A DNA stretch of 46,821 bases from Betaproteobacteria bacterium (GCA_023259135.1 JAHFQX010000001.1:77833-124653), one strand, 5' to 3'; shown: positions 36,492 to 46,821, counted from the first letter of the stretch. Translations and numbers: made by a program. Notes: generated by a model from the letters alone, not told the origin.

Positions 36492-37367
36492 TTATTCGTC
36501 GTACAGCCGCGCCTCCCCCGGCGGGCGGGTCTTGAAGCGCTTGTGCAGCCAGAAATACTGCTCGGGCATTTCCCGCACCCGCTCCTCGATGAAGGCGTTC
36601 ATGCGCCGGGTGTCGGCTTCCACATCCTCCCCCGGAAAATTCTCCCAAGCCGGATAAAATCGCACCGCGTAGCCCCCGCCGCCGGGAAGCTGCCGCGTGA
36701 CGCAGGGCACTACCGCCGCGCCGCTGATGCGGGCCAGGCGGGACAGGGCGGTGACGGTGGCGGCGGGCACGCCGAAAAACGGCACGAAGATCGCATCCCG
36801 GGGACCGAAATCCATGTCGGGCAAGTAATAGAACGGCAGCCCCTGCGCCAAGGCCCGCAGCACCGGCCGCAGTCCTTGCTGGCGCGACACCAGCAGCGGC
36901 GGCTGGAAGCGAGTGCGGCCGCGATACAGCACCGCGTCGAAGCGCGGGTCTTTCTGGTGGGCGTACATGGAGACCACCCGCTGCTCGGTGGCCAGGCGGA
37001 TTCCTCCCATGTCCAGGCCGACAAAGTGGGGCGCCAGCCAGATCACCGGTCTGTCCCGCGCCGCTTGCCAATGCTCGATGCCCTCCACTCGCACCAGCCG
37101 CCGCACCCGCTCCTCGGGCGACCACCACAGCACGCCGCACTCCAGCAGGCTGCGGCCGAAGGCGCGGAAATGCCGGCGCACCAGAACCTCCCGCGGAGCG
37201 GCAGCCAGTTCCGGGAAACATAAGCCGATGTTGGCGCGGGCCACCCGGCGGCGCTCCCGGGCCAGCCCATAAAGAATTTGGCCGAAGACCCTGCCGATCC
37301 AGCTTTGCGCCGGCAACGGCAGCCAATGGATCAGCCAGATCACGGCGAGCCCTAGGCGCAAGCCCAT
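36492..37367 (-). CDS. Lipid A / lysophospholipid acyltransferase (HtrB/LpxL family)
   Basis: A 291-residue inner-membrane acyltransferase of the lipid A late-acyltransferase family. N-terminal hydrophobic helix; FGQILYGLARERRRVARANI then GLCFPEL are family signatures. The catalytic HX4D motif is APHFVGLDMGG, with YLPDMDFGPRDAIFVPFFGV following, and FIEERVREMPEQYFWLHKRF near the C-terminus. Its ATG shares a base with the stop of the second acyltransferase (TGATG), so the two are translationally coupled. It probably transfers a secondary fatty acid to lipid A. Confidence 0.92.
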   Translation of the reverse strand: MGLRLGLAVIWLIHWLPLPAQSWIGRVFGQILYGLARERRRVARANIGLCFPELAAAPREVLVRRHFRAFGRSLLECGVLWWSPEERVRRLVRVEGIEHWQAARDRPVIWLAPHFVGLDMGGIRLATEQRVVSMYAHQKDPRFDAVLYRGRTRFQPPLLVSRQQGLRPVLRALAQGLPFYYLPDMDFGPRDAIFVPFFGVPAATVTALSRLARISGAAVVPCVTRQLPGGGGYAVRFYPAWENFPGEDVEADTRRMNAFIEERVREMPEQYFWLHKRFKTRPPGEARLYDE

Positions 37368-38212
37368 CAGTGGTTTCCCCTCGGCAATGCGGCGCGCTCG
37401 CCTCGCGGCGCTTTATAGCGGTGATAGCCCCACAGGTACTGCTCGGGACGGCGCCGGATCAGCGCCTCCAGCGCCCGGTTGAGGGTCTCGGGTTCCAGGG
37501 TTGCGTCGTGGCGCACCAAATGCAGCCGGTAGCCCCGCCCCTGGGGCAAGCGTTCGGCGAAAGCGAGAATGACCGCGCAGCCGGTGGCTTGCCGCAGCCG
37601 TTCGGCCAAGGTCATGGTGTAGGCCGGCCGGCCGAAAAACGGCGCCCAGGCGCCGTCCCCGGCGGAAGGCACCTGATCCGGCAGCAGGCCCACCGCCTCG
37701 CCTCGCTTCAGCGCCCGCAACAGACGGCGTACGCCGCCGACATTGGCCGGGGCCAACCCCATGCCCCGCCGTCCCGCCGCCATCCAGGGCTCCAGCCAGG
37801 CCTTGCGGGGCGGGCGGTAGAGCACGGTCATCGGCATGCGCTGCGCGCCATAACGAGCGGAGATCTCGAAGCAGCCCAAGTGCGGCGTGAGAAACAGAAT
37901 GCCTTGGCGCCGGGCTAGTGCCTGTTCGACCTCTTGCCAACCGTCGCAGTCCCGCACCAGGCCGTTCACCGCGCCCGGTTCCCGGAACCATAGCGGAACG
38001 AGTTCGGCAACCGTCTTCCCGGCTTCCGCCGCGGCTCGCCGGACCATGGCAGAGGTAACCCGGCCGCTGCCTTGCAAGTTTTCCCGGAGCCGGCGGCGAT
38101 AGCGCGGCGCCAGGGCGTAAACAGCCCACCCGAGCAGCCCACCGACGGTGTGGAAGCCCCGCAAAGGCAACCGGGCGATCAGGCGCAGCACGAAAAGGGA
38201 ACGGAAATCCAA
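37367..38212 (-). CDS. Lysophospholipid/lipid A acyltransferase family protein (second copy; start uncertain)
   Basis: About 281 residues of the same LPLAT fold. The catalytic motif is HX4E ([10 protein letters not shown]), followed by [15 protein letters not shown] and [35 protein letters not shown] is at the C-terminus. The first in-frame candidate is a TTG at 38212 and a GTG at 38191; neither has a good ribosome site, and no ATG precedes the conserved region. It lies divergent to metK with 68 bases between, as in many betaproteobacteria. It is diverged from its partner, so the two probably handle different acyl chains or acceptors. Confidence 0.88.
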   Translation of the reverse strand: MDFRSLFVLRLIARLPLRGFHTVGGLLGWAVYALAPRYRRRLRENLQGSGRVTSAMVRRAAAEAGKTVAELVPLWFREPGAVNGLVRDCDGWQEVEQALARRQGILFLTPHLGCFEISARYGAQRMPMTVLYRPPRKAWLEPWMAAGRRGMGLAPANVGGVRRLLRALKRGEAVGLLPDQVPSAGDGAWAPFFGRPAYTMTLAERLRQATGCAVILAFAERLPQGRGYRLHLVRHDATLEPETLNRALEALIRRRPEQYLWGYHRYKAPRGERAALPRGNH

Positions 38213-38280
38213 TTTGGGGGAATGGGAGGAGTTTGGTAGACTTGCCGGCTTTGACAGTCCTAATCAGCCAGGGTCGCGCG

Positions 38281-39444
38281 ATGAACGAATACCTGTTTAC
38301 TTCCGAATCGGTGTCGGAAGGCCATCCCGACAAGGTGGCCGACCAAATCTCCGACGCCGTGCTGGACGCCATCTTAACCCAGGACAAACACGCCCGGGTA
38401 GCCGCCGAAACCCTGGTCAATACCGGGCTGGTGGTGATGGCCGGAGAAATCACCACCCACGCCACCGTGGACTACATCGGCATCGCCCGGGACACCATCA
38501 AGCGCATTGGCTACGACCATTCGGATATCGGCTTCGACTACCACACCTGCGCGGTGCTGACCGCCTACGACAAACAGTCCCCCGACATCGCTCAGGGCGT
38601 CAACGAGGGCCAGGGACTGGATCTGGACCAGGGCGCCGGCGACCAAGGCTTGATGTTCGGCTTCGCCTGCGACGAAACCCCGACCTTGATGCCGTTCCCC
38701 ATTTATTACGCCCACCGGCTGATGGAGCGGCAGGCGGAGCTGCGCAAGGACGGGCGACTGCCCTGGCTGCGGCCGGACGCCAAATCCCAGGTCAGCGTCC
38801 GCTACGTGGACGGCCGCCCCAAGCACATCGAGACCGTGGTGCTGTCCACCCAGCACCATCCCGACGTCTCCTACAACACCTTGCGAGACCTGGTCATCGA
38901 GGAAATCATCAAGCCCGTGCTGCCCAAGGACATGCTGAGCGGGGACACGCACTACCTCGTCAACCCCACCGGGCGCTTCGTGGTGGGCGGCCCCATGGGG
39001 GACTGCGGCCTGACCGGACGCAAGATCATCGTCGACACCTACGGCGGGGCAGCCCGCCATGGCGGTGGCGCCTTCTCCGGCAAGGATCCGTCCAAGGTGG
39101 ACCGCTCGGCGGCCTACGCCGGGCGCTACGTGGCGAAGAACATCGTCGCCGCGGGGCTCGCCGCCCGCTGCGAGGTGCAAGTCGCTTACGCCATCGGCGT
39201 GGCCAAGCCGGTGTCGCTGATGGTCAACACCTTCGGCACCGGCAAGATCGGCGACGGCAAAATCGCCCAATTGGTGCAAAAGCATTTCGACCTGCGGCCC
39301 AAGGCCATCATCCAGAGTCTCGACCTGCTGCGTCCCATCTATACCCGCACCGCCGCCTACGGCCACTTCGGCCGGGACGAACCGGAATTCACTTGGGAAC
39401 ACACCGACAAAGCGGAGGCCCTCAGGGCTGGTGCCCGGCTATAA
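38281..39444 (+). CDS. metK: S-adenosylmethionine synthetase
   Basis: Makes S-adenosylmethionine from methionine and ATP. The 387 residues begin [20 protein letters not shown] (ATP-binding His in GHPDK), with [15 protein letters not shown] (about 118-132) and [17 protein letters not shown] as further signatures. The start is ATG 38281; the frame extends upstream without family similarity. The SAH riboswitch and ahcY follow directly, so the product SAM and its spent form SAH are handled by neighbouring genes. Confidence 0.98.
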   Translation: MNEYLFTSESVSEGHPDKVADQISDAVLDAILTQDKHARVAAETLVNTGLVVMAGEITTHATVDYIGIARDTIKRIGYDHSDIGFDYHTCAVLTAYDKQSPDIAQGVNEGQGLDLDQGAGDQGLMFGFACDETPTLMPFPIYYAHRLMERQAELRKDGRLPWLRPDAKSQVSVRYVDGRPKHIETVVLSTQHHPDVSYNTLRDLVIEEIIKPVLPKDMLSGDTHYLVNPTGRFVVGGPMGDCGLTGRKIIVDTYGGAARHGGGAFSGKDPSKVDRSAAYAGRYVAKNIVAAGLAARCEVQVAYAIGVAKPVSLMVNTFGTGKIGDGKIAQLVQKHFDLRPKAIIQSLDLLRPIYTRTAAYGHFGRDEPEFTWEHTDKAEALRAGARL

Positions 39445-39452
39445 GTCACACC

Positions 39453-39530
39453 CCCGCCGAGGGGCGCTGCGAGAGCCCGCCGGGCTCCCAGGCTCGGCGG
39501 GCTCGGAAATCGCAACAACGGCGCCCGTTC
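39453..39530 (+). ncRNA. S-adenosylhomocysteine (SAH) riboswitch upstream of ahcY
   Basis: The 5' part CCGAGGGGCGCTGCGA and the later CAGGCTCGG and GCAACAACGGCGCCC match the conserved SAH riboswitch sequence. GGGCGC (39462-39467) pairs with GCGCCC (39521-39526) as P1, an internal GC-rich hairpin (AGCCCGCCGGGCT) forms P2, and CCGAG/CTCGG supports the pseudoknot. It is placed 20 bases before the ahcY ATG, with TTTTTTT and AAGGAG between, so SAH binding would raise ahcY expression. Confidence 0.9.
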
Positions 39531-39550
39531 ATTTTTTTAAGGAGCATAAA

Positions 39551-40969
39551 ATGAACGCGGTGATCCAGTCCAACAAACCGTCCACCGACTACCACGTCGC
39601 CGATCTGTCCCTGGCCGCCTGGGGGCGCAAGGAAATCGCCATCGCCCAGACCGAGATGCCCGGCCTCATGGCGACCCGCGAGGAGTACGCCGCCGCCCAG
39701 CCCCTCAAGGGCGCCCGCATCGCCGGGTCGCTGCACATGACCATCCAGACGGCGGTGCTCATCGAGACCCTCCGGGCGCTGGGAGCCGAAGTGCGCTGGG
39801 CTTCCTGCAACATTTTTTCCACCCAGGATCACGCCGCCGCCGCCATCGCCGCGGCCGGCATCCCGGTATTCGCCTACAAGGGGGAATCCCTGGAGGAATA
39901 TTGGGAATTCACCCATCGCCTGTTCGAATGGCCCGGCGAGGGCGCCAACATGATTCTGGACGACGGCGGCGACGCCACCTTGCTGCTCATCCTGGGCACG
40001 GCGGCGGAGCAGGATGCCTCGGTGATCGCCCGCCCCGCCAACGACGAGGAGCGGGCCCTGTTCGGCTCCATCGGCAAGCGCCTGGATAGCCAGCCCGGCT
40101 GGTATTCGAAGCGGCTGGCCGCCATCCGCGGCGTCACCGAAGAAACCACCACCGGCGTCAAGCGTCTTTATCAGATGGAAAAAGAGGGCCGGCTGCCGTT
40201 CCCCGCCATCAACGTCAACGACTCGGTGACCAAGTCCAAATTCGACAACCTCTACGGCTGCCGTGAATCCCTGGTGGATGGCATCAAGCGCGCTACCGAC
40301 GTGATGATCGCCGGCAAGATCGCGGTGGTGGCCGGCTACGGCGACGTCGGCAAGGGCTGCGCCCAGAGCCTGCGGGGCTTGGGCGCGACGGTATGGATCA
40401 CCGAGATCGACCCGATCTGCGCCCTGCAAGCGGCCATGGAGGGCTACCGGGTCATGACCCTGGATCGGGCCGCCGACCAAGCCGATATTTTCGTCACCGC
40501 CACCGGCAACCTCAACGTTATCACCCACGACCACATGCTGCGGATGAAACACAATGCCATCGTCTGCAACATCGGCCACTTCGACTCGGAAATCGATATC
40601 GCCGGCCTGCGTCGCTACCCGTGGGAGAACATCAAGCCCCAGGTGGACCACGTGATCTTTCCCGACGGCAAGCGCATCATCGTGCTGGCGGAAGGACGCC
40701 TGGTGAACCTCGGCTGCGCCACCGGGCATCCCAGTTTCGTCATGTCCACTTCCTTCACCAACCAGGTGCTGGCGCAGATCGAATTGTTCGCCCGCGGCGA
40801 GCGTTATGGCAAAAAAGTCTATGTGCTGCCCAAGCATCTGGACGAGAAAGTGGCGCGGCTGCACCTGAAAAAAATCGGCGCGGAATTGACCGAGCTCACC
40901 GCGGAACAGGCCGCCTATCTCAATTTGCCGCCGGAAGGGCCGTACAAGCCGGAACATTATCGGTATTGA
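39551..40969 (+). CDS. ahcY: S-adenosylhomocysteine hydrolase
   Basis: Splits SAH to adenosine and homocysteine, removing a methyltransferase inhibitor. The 472 residues have [20 protein letters not shown] near 52-71, [16 protein letters not shown], the NAD-binding [18 protein letters not shown] and the C-terminal [12 protein letters not shown]. The start at 39551 has AAGGAG eight bases upstream. It follows metK and a SAH riboswitch and precedes metF, the order seen in many proteobacteria. Confidence 0.98.
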   Translation: MNAVIQSNKPSTDYHVADLSLAAWGRKEIAIAQTEMPGLMATREEYAAAQPLKGARIAGSLHMTIQTAVLIETLRALGAEVRWASCNIFSTQDHAAAAIAAAGIPVFAYKGESLEEYWEFTHRLFEWPGEGANMILDDGGDATLLLILGTAAEQDASVIARPANDEERALFGSIGKRLDSQPGWYSKRLAAIRGVTEETTTGVKRLYQMEKEGRLPFPAINVNDSVTKSKFDNLYGCRESLVDGIKRATDVMIAGKIAVVAGYGDVGKGCAQSLRGLGATVWITEIDPICALQAAMEGYRVMTLDRAADQADIFVTATGNLNVITHDHMLRMKHNAIVCNIGHFDSEIDIAGLRRYPWENIKPQVDHVIFPDGKRIIVLAEGRLVNLGCATGHPSFVMSTSFTNQVLAQIELFARGERYGKKVYVLPKHLDEKVARLHLKKIGAELTELTAEQAAYLNLPPEGPYKPEHYRY

Positions 40970-41007
40970 CGGGGTTGGGCTCAACGCCACCGTATCGGAG
41001 CCTGCGC

Positions 41008-41850
41008 ATGCCACCCAAACCGAATCCTCGTACTTTCAGCTTCGAGTTTTTCCCCCCTCACACCCCGGAGGGAATGGAGAAGCTGCGGGCCACCCGGGCC
41101 GAACTGGCCCGCCTCCACCCCGCCTTTTTCTCGGTAACCTACGGCGCGGGAGGCTCCCCCCGGGAGCGCACCCTGGCCACCGTGCTGGAAATCCAGGCCG
41201 AGGGTCACGAGGCCGCCCCGCATCTATCCTGCATCGGCGCCGACCGGGAAAGCCTGCAAGCCACCCTGGAACTCTACAAGCGCCACGCTATCCGGCGCAT
41301 CGTCGCATTGCGCGGGGATTTGCCGTCGGGCTCGGTGGATTGCGGAGAATTTCGCTACGCCAACGAATTGGTCGGTTTTATCCGGGAGCGCTTCGGCGAT
41401 GCCTTCCACATCGAGGTGGCGGCCTACCCCGAGTATCACCCGGAGGCCCGCTCTCCCGAAGAAGACCTGCTGCACTTCCAGCGCAAGGTGGAAGCGGGCG
41501 CCGATTCGGCCATCACCCAATACTTCTTCAATGCCGACGCCTACTTTCATTTCGTCGACCGGTGCGCCGCCCGCAGCATCACCCTTCCCATTATTCCGGG
41601 CGTCATGCCCATCGGCCGCTTTCCCCAGTTGGCGCGCTTCTCCGACGCCTGCGGAGCGGAGATCCCCCGCTGGATCCGCAAGAAGCTGGAAGCCTATGGC
41701 GACGACGAGGCCAGCGTGCGGGCCTTCGGCTTGGATGTGCTCACCGAGATGTGCCGCCGGCTGCTGGAGGGGGGCGCGCCGGGCCTGCATTTCTACACCC
41801 TCAACCAGGCGGGATTGTCCGCCGCCATCTGGAAGCGGCTGGGGTTGTAA
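41008..41850 (+). CDS. metF: 5,10-methylenetetrahydrofolate reductase
   Basis: Makes 5-methyltetrahydrofolate for homocysteine methylation. The 280 residues start with FSFEFFPPHTPEGMEKL (the conserved FEFFPP), then FFSVTYGAGGSPRERT, HLSCIGADRE, RRIVALRGDLP and DSAITQYFFNADAYFHF, all MetF signatures of the FAD TIM barrel. ATG 41008 has GGAG eight bases upstream. It completes the methyl-cycle block metK-ahcY-metF and converges on ppk1, with only eight bases between. Confidence 0.96.
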   Translation: MPPKPNPRTFSFEFFPPHTPEGMEKLRATRAELARLHPAFFSVTYGAGGSPRERTLATVLEIQAEGHEAAPHLSCIGADRESLQATLELYKRHAIRRIVALRGDLPSGSVDCGEFRYANELVGFIRERFGDAFHIEVAAYPEYHPEARSPEEDLLHFQRKVEAGADSAITQYFFNADAYFHFVDRCAARSITLPIIPGVMPIGRFPQLARFSDACGAEIPRWIRKKLEAYGDDEASVRAFGLDVLTEMCRRLLEGGAPGLHFYTLNQAGLSAAIWKRLGL

Positions 41851-41858
41851 TAAGCTGC

Positions 41859-43961
41859 CTAGGCGGACAGCTTGCCGGTAAAAAGCTCCAATAAGGCCAG
41901 TTGCGCGGAGTAAGGCTTGGCCCGGCGGGCAGTTCGCTTGCGGTAGCAGCCGGTGTCGTCCATTTCCCAGGCTTGGCGATTGTCCTTGAGGTAGGGTTTG
42001 AGTCCCTCGTTGATCACCCGCCGTTTGAGCCGCTTGTCCAACACCGGGAAACAAGTCTCGATGCGCCGGAAAAAATTCCGATCCATCCAGTCGGCGCTGG
42101 ACAGATAAACGTCTTCCGCGCCGGCGTTGTAGAAATAAAACACCCGGCTGTGCTCCAGGAAGCGCCCGATCACCGAGCGGACACGGATATGTTCCGACAC
42201 CCCGGCCATCCCCGGCCGCAAAGCGCACACTCCCCGCACCACCAGATCGATCTTCACCCCGGCCTGGGAGGCGGCGTACAGGGCGGAGATGATCTCCGGC
42301 TCCAGCAAGGCGTTCATTTTGGCGATGATCCGGGCCGGCCGGCCGGCCCGGGCTTGTTGGGCTTCGTTGCGGATGGCGCGGAGCATTTGCTGGTGCAAGG
42401 TGAAGGGGGATTGCCACAGGTGCTGGAGTTTCCCGGCGCGGCCCAGGCCGGTCAGTTGGGTAAATATCTCGTTGACGTCGGCGCAGACGCCCTCCCGGCA
42501 AGTAAACAGGCCGAAATCAGTGTAAGCGACGGCGGTTCGCGAATGATAATTGCCAGTGCCCAAATGCACATAGCGGCGCAAGCCCTGCTCCTCGCGGCGG
42601 ACTACCATGGCCATCTTGGCGTGGGTCTTGTGGCCCACCACGCCGTAGACCACATGGGCTCCCACCTCCTCCAGCCGGCCCGCCCAGTTGATGTTGGCTT
42701 CCTCGTCGAAACGGGCCAACAGCTCCACTACCACGGTCACTTCCTTGCCGTTGCGCGCCGCCTCCACCAGGGCCTCCATCAACACCGACTCGGCGCCCGT
42801 GCGATAGACCGTTTGCTTGATGGCCACCACCTGGGGGTCCGTCGCCGCCAGCAGAATGAAATCGATCACCGGCTGAAATGATTGAAACGGGTGATGCAGC
42901 AGGAGATCCTGCTTGCGGATCGCCTCGAAGATGTCTCGCCGCTTGTTCAAGCCCGGCAGGGGAGCCGGCAAAAAAAAAGGGAACTTGAGATCGGGGCGGT
43001 CGAGCCGGTCCGGAACCTGCATGAGGCGCACCAGATTGACCGGCCCGTCTACCCGGTAGAGATCCTCGGCGGCCAAGTTGAACTGCTGAAGCAGAAATTC
43101 CGTCATTGCTGGGGGGCACGAATCGGCAACCTCCAATCGCACGGCGTTGCCGAAATGGCGCTGGGGCAACTCCCCCTGCAGGGCGATCCGCAGATTTTTC
43201 ACCTCTTCTTCATCCACGAACAGATCGCTGTTGCGGGTGACCCGGAATTGGTAGCAACCCCGCACCGCCATGCCGGCAAACAGCTCTCCGACATGGGCGT
43301 GCAGAATCGAGGAAAGGAACACGAAGCCATATTCGCAACCGGCGATGTCGCGGGGCAAGGGAATCACCCGCGGCAGCACCCGGGGCGCCTGCACGATGGC
43401 CGTGCCGGAGCTGCGGCCAAAGGCGTCCCGACCCTCCAGCTCCACCGCGAAGTTCAAGCTCTTGTTCAGCACCCGAGGGAAAGGGTGCGCGGGGTCCAGG
43501 CCGATGGGGGTCAACATCGGCATCAATTCTCCGAAGAAAAATTCCTTGACCCAGGCTCGCTGGGCCTCGTCCCAACCGCTGCGGCGCAAAAACCGAATCC
43601 CCTGCTCCGCCAGTCCGGGGAGGATCTCCCGGTTCAGCAGCCGGTATTGCCGCTCCACCAATTCGTGAGCGCGCTGCGCCACCATCCCGAAAACCTTCCG
43701 GGGCGGCATTCCATCGGGTTCCGCCGACGGGGCATTGCCGTTGATCTGCTCCTTGAGTCCGGCCACCCGGATTTCAAAGAATTCGTCCAGATTGCTGCTC
43801 AGAATGCACAGGAAGCGCAACCGCTCCAGCAACGGCATGGCGGGATCCTCGGCCTGGGCCAGCACCCGCCGGTTGAATTCCAGCAGTCCCAGTTCCCGGT
43901 TAAGGTATAACTCGGAAGCGATGGGCACGGCTACGGCAACGGAGCGGAGGGCACTCGTCAT
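41859..43961 (-). CDS. ppk1: Polyphosphate kinase 1
   Basis: Makes long-chain polyphosphate from ATP. The 700 residues show the four-domain layout: ELYLNRELGLLEFNRRVL and LSSNLDEFFEIRVAGLKEQ at the N-terminus, YRTGAESVLMEALVEAARNG, ELLARFDEEANINWAGRLEE, the active-site His in VYGVVGHKTHAKM (about 440) and YVHLGTGNYHSRTA, then SSADWMDRNFFRRIETCFP at the end. The start is ATG 43961 (a TTG precedes it in frame); a clear ribosome site is lacking. It is 22 bases after the YggX gene, probably in one operon. Confidence 0.97.
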   Translation of the reverse strand: MTSALRSVAVAVPIASELYLNRELGLLEFNRRVLAQAEDPAMPLLERLRFLCILSSNLDEFFEIRVAGLKEQINGNAPSAEPDGMPPRKVFGMVAQRAHELVERQYRLLNREILPGLAEQGIRFLRRSGWDEAQRAWVKEFFFGELMPMLTPIGLDPAHPFPRVLNKSLNFAVELEGRDAFGRSSGTAIVQAPRVLPRVIPLPRDIAGCEYGFVFLSSILHAHVGELFAGMAVRGCYQFRVTRNSDLFVDEEEVKNLRIALQGELPQRHFGNAVRLEVADSCPPAMTEFLLQQFNLAAEDLYRVDGPVNLVRLMQVPDRLDRPDLKFPFFLPAPLPGLNKRRDIFEAIRKQDLLLHHPFQSFQPVIDFILLAATDPQVVAIKQTVYRTGAESVLMEALVEAARNGKEVTVVVELLARFDEEANINWAGRLEEVGAHVVYGVVGHKTHAKMAMVVRREEQGLRRYVHLGTGNYHSRTAVAYTDFGLFTCREGVCADVNEIFTQLTGLGRAGKLQHLWQSPFTLHQQMLRAIRNEAQQARAGRPARIIAKMNALLEPEIISALYAASQAGVKIDLVVRGVCALRPGMAGVSEHIRVRSVIGRFLEHSRVFYFYNAGAEDVYLSSADWMDRNFFRRIETCFPVLDKRLKRRVINEGLKPYLKDNRQAWEMDDTGCYRKRTARRAKPYSAQLALLELFTGKLSA

Positions 43962-43983
43962 CAAAATGCAAAAACCCCGAAAA

Positions 43984-44256
43984 TCAAGGCTGGGGCGGCA
44001 CGAATCCGGAAGGGCGTTCCGCCCCCTCGCCGAAGAAGTGCTTCTCCATCTGGGCCTCCAGGTACTTGCGGGCCTGGAGATCCGCCAGATTGAGCCGGTT
44101 TTCGTTCACCAGCATTTTTTGGTATTCCAGCCAAGCTTTCCACGCCTCCTTGGAAACGTTCTCGAAAATGCGCTTCCCCAGCGCTCCGGGATAAGGCGGA
44201 AAATCCATTCCCTCCGCTTCCTTGCCCAATTTGATGCAGTTCACCATCCTGGCCAT
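43984..44256 (-). CDS. YggX-family Fe(2+)-trafficking / oxidative-damage protection protein
   Basis: A 90-residue protein of the YggX family, which limits iron-driven damage. [20 protein letters not shown] (with Cys7), [20 protein letters not shown] and MEKHFFGEG are nearly the family consensus. The start is ATG 44256 with AAAGGAAA upstream; a frame reaching back to 44346 is not conserved. It lies between ppk1 and the signalling gene. Confidence 0.96.
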   Translation of the reverse strand: MARMVNCIKLGKEAEGMDFPPYPGALGKRIFENVSKEAWKAWLEYQKMLVNENRLNLADLQARKYLEAQMEKHFFGEGAERPSGFVPPQP

Positions 44257-44285
44257 GAATTGTTTCCTTTGTGTAACGACGCGAA

Positions 44286-46821
44286 TTACAATTTTAGCGC
44301 CGGATGGTCTTCCATGGGCATTTCCAGATGATACCCCTGGACGCAATCCACCCCGAAGCGCCGCAACAGCTCCAGCGTCGCCTCATCCTCCACGCATTCG
44401 GCGACGGTGATCTTGCGCAAGCCCCGGGCCACGTCCACGATGGCCTTGACGAATAATTGATTGCCCCGATCGTGCGGCAGATCGCGGATGAACTGGCCGT
44501 CTATCTTGAGAATATCCACTTGCAAATGCTTGAGGTAGGCGAAGGAGGAGAAGCCCGCGCCGAAATCGTCGAGGCACACCCGGCAACCGGTGATCCGCAG
44601 CGCCTCGATGAACCGCTGGGCATCGTGCAAATCCCCCACCGCCGAGGTCTCGGTCAACTCCACCAATAGCCGCTGGGGAGCCACTCCCCAATGCCTGAGC
44701 TGCTCGGCGATAAATTGCGGCAGGGTGGGATCATCGAAGGACCGGCCGGAGATATTCACCGCCAGGGCGGGCAGGGTTTCGCCGCGGGACAGGCAGGCAA
44801 TGGCCCCGGAGATCACCCAACGGTCGATGTCCAGGATCTTGCCGGTTTTTTCCGCTACGGGAATAAAGTGAGACGGCATGATCGGATGGTTGGGCCGGTC
44901 CGGATCGGCCATCCGGACCAAGGCCTCCAGATGCATCAAGGAAGCTTGTCGGGCGGAATAAACTCCCTGGAAATGCAGTCGGAACAGTTCTTGCTCCAAG
45001 GCTTGCTCTATTCGATCGTTCCAGCTCAAGCGGGCCACCATGCGACGGGAAGGGTCCCGCTCTTCCCGATACATGCGCCAGGTGTTCTTGCCCGCTTCCT
45101 TGGCCTGATACATGGCGGCATCGGCATGGGCCACCAAGTCCTCGCTGTTGACGGCGTGGTCGGGGAAGACGGCTATCCCCATGCTGCTGGTGAGCCGCAG
45201 ATTGTGGCCCTCGAACTGGAAAGGGATGCGGGAAATGGCCCGCACGATGCGCTCCGCCAGGACCTGCGCTTCTTCGTCGGTAGCCTCGGGGGCCAAGATG
45301 GCGAACTCGTCCCCGCCCAAACGGGCCAGGGTCTCGCTGCGCCGTACTTGAGCGCCCACTTCCCCCGCCACCCGGACCAGCATGGTATCCCCCGCCCGGT
45401 GGCCGAAAGTGTCGTTCACATACTTGAATTCGTCCAAGTCGAAGAACAACAAAGCCACCCGGGTTTTGTGCCGCTCCGCCTCCGCCAGCATGCGATGCAG
45501 CTCTTCCTGGAAGCGGTGGCGGTTATGCAGGCCGGTCAGCGCATCCCGCTCGGCCAGGTAAATGAGCTGCTCGGCGGTCTGCCGCTCGCGGGTGACGTCC
45601 TCGTAAATCCACAGCCGCCCCACCAGGCGGCTTTCCGAGTCCCGCACCGGATAGCAGATTTGCATGATGATCCGGCCGTCCACCAGTTGTATTTCCACGC
45701 TGTCGGACACTTCGTGGGCCTCCACCACCTGCAGGATGTGCTTGGAAAAATGATCCGGCTGGGCCAGCACGTTCCGGGAGTAGCCCAGCACTTCCGCGGC
45801 ATCCCGCCCGACGAAGGGGGTGTTGGTGGCATTAAGCATCCAAATCTGTTCGAAAGCCGGATTGTGGTACACCACCCGGTTATCGGGCCCCACGAACAGA
45901 ATGCCGATGTTCATGGCCGACAGCAGGGCGGAAAGCCGGGCCCGCTCGTCCTGCGCCTGGATCAGATAGGCCCGCTCGGCGGTCCGCGCCCGCTCCAGAT
46001 CTTGAATCGTGCTACGTAGGGCCTGTTCCGCCTCCTTGCGCCGGGTGGCATCGCGCATGCTGGCCCGCACCCCCTTGTACTGATTCCCCTGCACGAATAC
46101 CGGCCGCCAATTCATTTCCACCGGAACGGTAGAACCATCCTTGCGGCGCATGGCTATTTCCAGCCCTTCCCCGCTCCCGCCGTTAAGAGACAAGCGAAAC
46201 GCCTCCATTACCTCCTCGGCCCGCTCCGGAGGAATGAAGGGTTCCGGGAAATTGGGCATCTCCAGGCATTCTTGGGGAGTGAAGCCGGTGAGGGCCTGCA
46301 CCGAGGGGCTGATCCAAGTCAAGCGGCCCTCCGAATTGATCCAGACCTCCACGTCGTAGCTATAGTTGGCGATGGCGTGGAACTTGGCCTCGCTCTCTTG
46401 CAAGCGCAGCATCCGCCGCTGGATTTCCTCCGCCATAGCATTGAAAGTCTGGGCGAGCTGCCCCACTTCGTCGGAACTGGTCACCTCCACCCGAACTCCG
46501 TAATCCCCGCGAGACAAAGCCCGGCCGGCCTCGCCAAGGCGCCTTAGGTGCCGCGTCAGCCACAATCCGGTGGCCCATACCAGCAGTATGGCAACGGACA
46601 GCGCTATCCCGGTGATGGCGAAATTTTGGAGGGCAATTTGCCGCTGGGCGGATTTCAAGAATTCGGTGGACAGGCCGAACCGCAGCGTCCCATAGGTCTG
46701 GCCGGCGATCTCGATGGGGATCTCGCCATCGAAGCGGCGACGGTCCTCCTGATCCAGGCTCTCCTCCAGGCTGCGCTCCGTGGCCGGCAGCGGCCGGCCG
46801 CGGGGCCAGCCCATGGCGGCT
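44286..46821 (-). CDS. PAS-GGDEF-EAL cyclic-di-GMP protein with periplasmic sensor (5' end beyond window)
   Basis: At least 842 residues; the N-terminus lies past the right edge. Order: part of a periplasmic domain, a membrane helix ([20 protein letters not shown]), HAMP ([20 protein letters not shown]), two PAS domains ([40 protein letters not shown]), GGDEF with [10 protein letters not shown] and [12 protein letters not shown], then EAL with [39 protein letters not shown] and [10 protein letters not shown]. All catalytic landmarks of both domains look intact, so it could make or break cyclic-di-GMP; no RxxD inhibitory site precedes GGDEF. Its stop is 30 bases from the yggX start on the same strand. 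It could influence polysaccharide production through cyclic-di-GMP, an inference only. Confidence 0.93.
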   Translation of the reverse strand, partial: AAMGWPRGRPLPATERSLEESLDQEDRRRFDGEIPIEIAGQTYGTLRFGLSTEFLKSAQRQIALQNFAITGIALSVAILLVWATGLWLTRHLRRLGEAGRALSRGDYGVRVEVTSSDEVGQLAQTFNAMAEEIQRRMLRLQESEAKFHAIANYSYDVEVWINSEGRLTWISPSVQALTGFTPQECLEMPNFPEPFIPPERAEEVMEAFRLSLNGGSGEGLEIAMRRKDGSTVPVEMNWRPVFVQGNQYKGVRASMRDATRRKEAEQALRSTIQDLERARTAERAYLIQAQDERARLSALLSAMNIGILFVGPDNRVVYHNPAFEQIWMLNATNTPFVGRDAAEVLGYSRNVLAQPDHFSKHILQVVEAHEVSDSVEIQLVDGRIIMQICYPVRDSESRLVGRLWIYEDVTRERQTAEQLIYLAERDALTGLHNRHRFQEELHRMLAEAERHKTRVALLFFDLDEFKYVNDTFGHRAGDTMLVRVAGEVGAQVRRSETLARLGGDEFAILAPEATDEEAQVLAERIVRAISRIPFQFEGHNLRLTSSMGIAVFPDHAVNSEDLVAHADAAMYQAKEAGKNTWRMYREERDPSRRMVARLSWNDRIEQALEQELFRLHFQGVYSARQASLMHLEALVRMADPDRPNHPIMPSHFIPVAEKTGKILDIDRWVISGAIACLSRGETLPALAVNISGRSFDDPTLPQFIAEQLRHWGVAPQRLLVELTETSAVGDLHDAQRFIEALRITGCRVCLDDFGAGFSSFAYLKHLQVDILKIDGQFIRDLPHDRGNQLFVKAIVDVARGLRKITVAECVEDEATLELLRRFGVDCVQGYHLEMPMEDHPALKL

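Overview
The window is a chromosomal stretch of a Gram-negative bacterium, most likely a betaproteobacterium. The evidence is EF-P with Arg32, the blocks leuS-lptE-holA-proA and rsmD-coaD-ferredoxin, metK / SAH riboswitch / ahcY-metF, a YggX protein, and an exopolysaccharide locus whose genes match the EpsA/B/E/F/G/L set of the methanolan type found in PEP-CTERM bacteria. No ribosomal RNA, tRNA, IS element, phage gene or CRISPR array is visible.

Region 1 (1-22.0 kb) is a Wzx/Wzy-type exopolysaccharide locus. A plus-strand unit encodes a LuxR-type regulator (EpsA), the initiating sugar-phosphate transferase (EpsB) and a VanZ-like membrane protein. Opposite it, a long minus-strand run encodes a cyclic-nucleotide-binding protein, the export protein EpsE, the chain-length protein EpsF, the kinase-like EpsG, a flippase, a pyruvyl transferase, glycosyltransferases, a Wzy-like polymerase, three acetyltransferases and an uncharacterised secreted protein. 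A separate minus-strand unit encodes a WecG/TagA/CpsF glycosyltransferase, GalE, GalU and the start of the outer-membrane protein EpsL, cut by the left edge. Together they predict a glucose/galactose-containing, acetylated and pyruvylated polymer. A small secreted protein with a PEP-CTERM-like tail (but no PEP) lies at the cluster edge; no exosortase is in the window.

The most interesting signal is regulatory. Two long perfect palindromes share ATGTCGC-N6-GCGACAT. Each lies about one hundred bases upstream of a textbook sigma-54 -24/-12 promoter, one before epsA and one before the GT26-galE-galU-epsL unit. The centre-to-(-12) distances are 97 and 87 bases, one DNA turn apart. This looks like a sigma-54 enhancer regulon, possibly of the PrsK/PrsR type known for PEP-CTERM systems.

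Region 2 (22.2-35.2 kb) is housekeeping and visibly richer in GC: lipoyl-domain dihydrolipoyl dehydrogenase, proA, holA, lptE, leuS, a secreted FecR-SPOR protein, rsmD, coaD, a YfhL-type ferredoxin, aceK and an RMND1/DUF155 protein. Two gene remnants sit here: a TlpA/thioredoxin C-terminal fragment before rsmD and a decayed MgtE-like gene after the DUF155 gene.

Region 3 (35.7-46.8 kb) holds efp, two tandem lysophospholipid/lipid A acyltransferases, the methyl-cycle block metK, SAH riboswitch, ahcY and metF, then polyphosphate kinase, a YggX iron-trafficking protein and a large PAS-GGDEF-EAL protein cut by the right edge.
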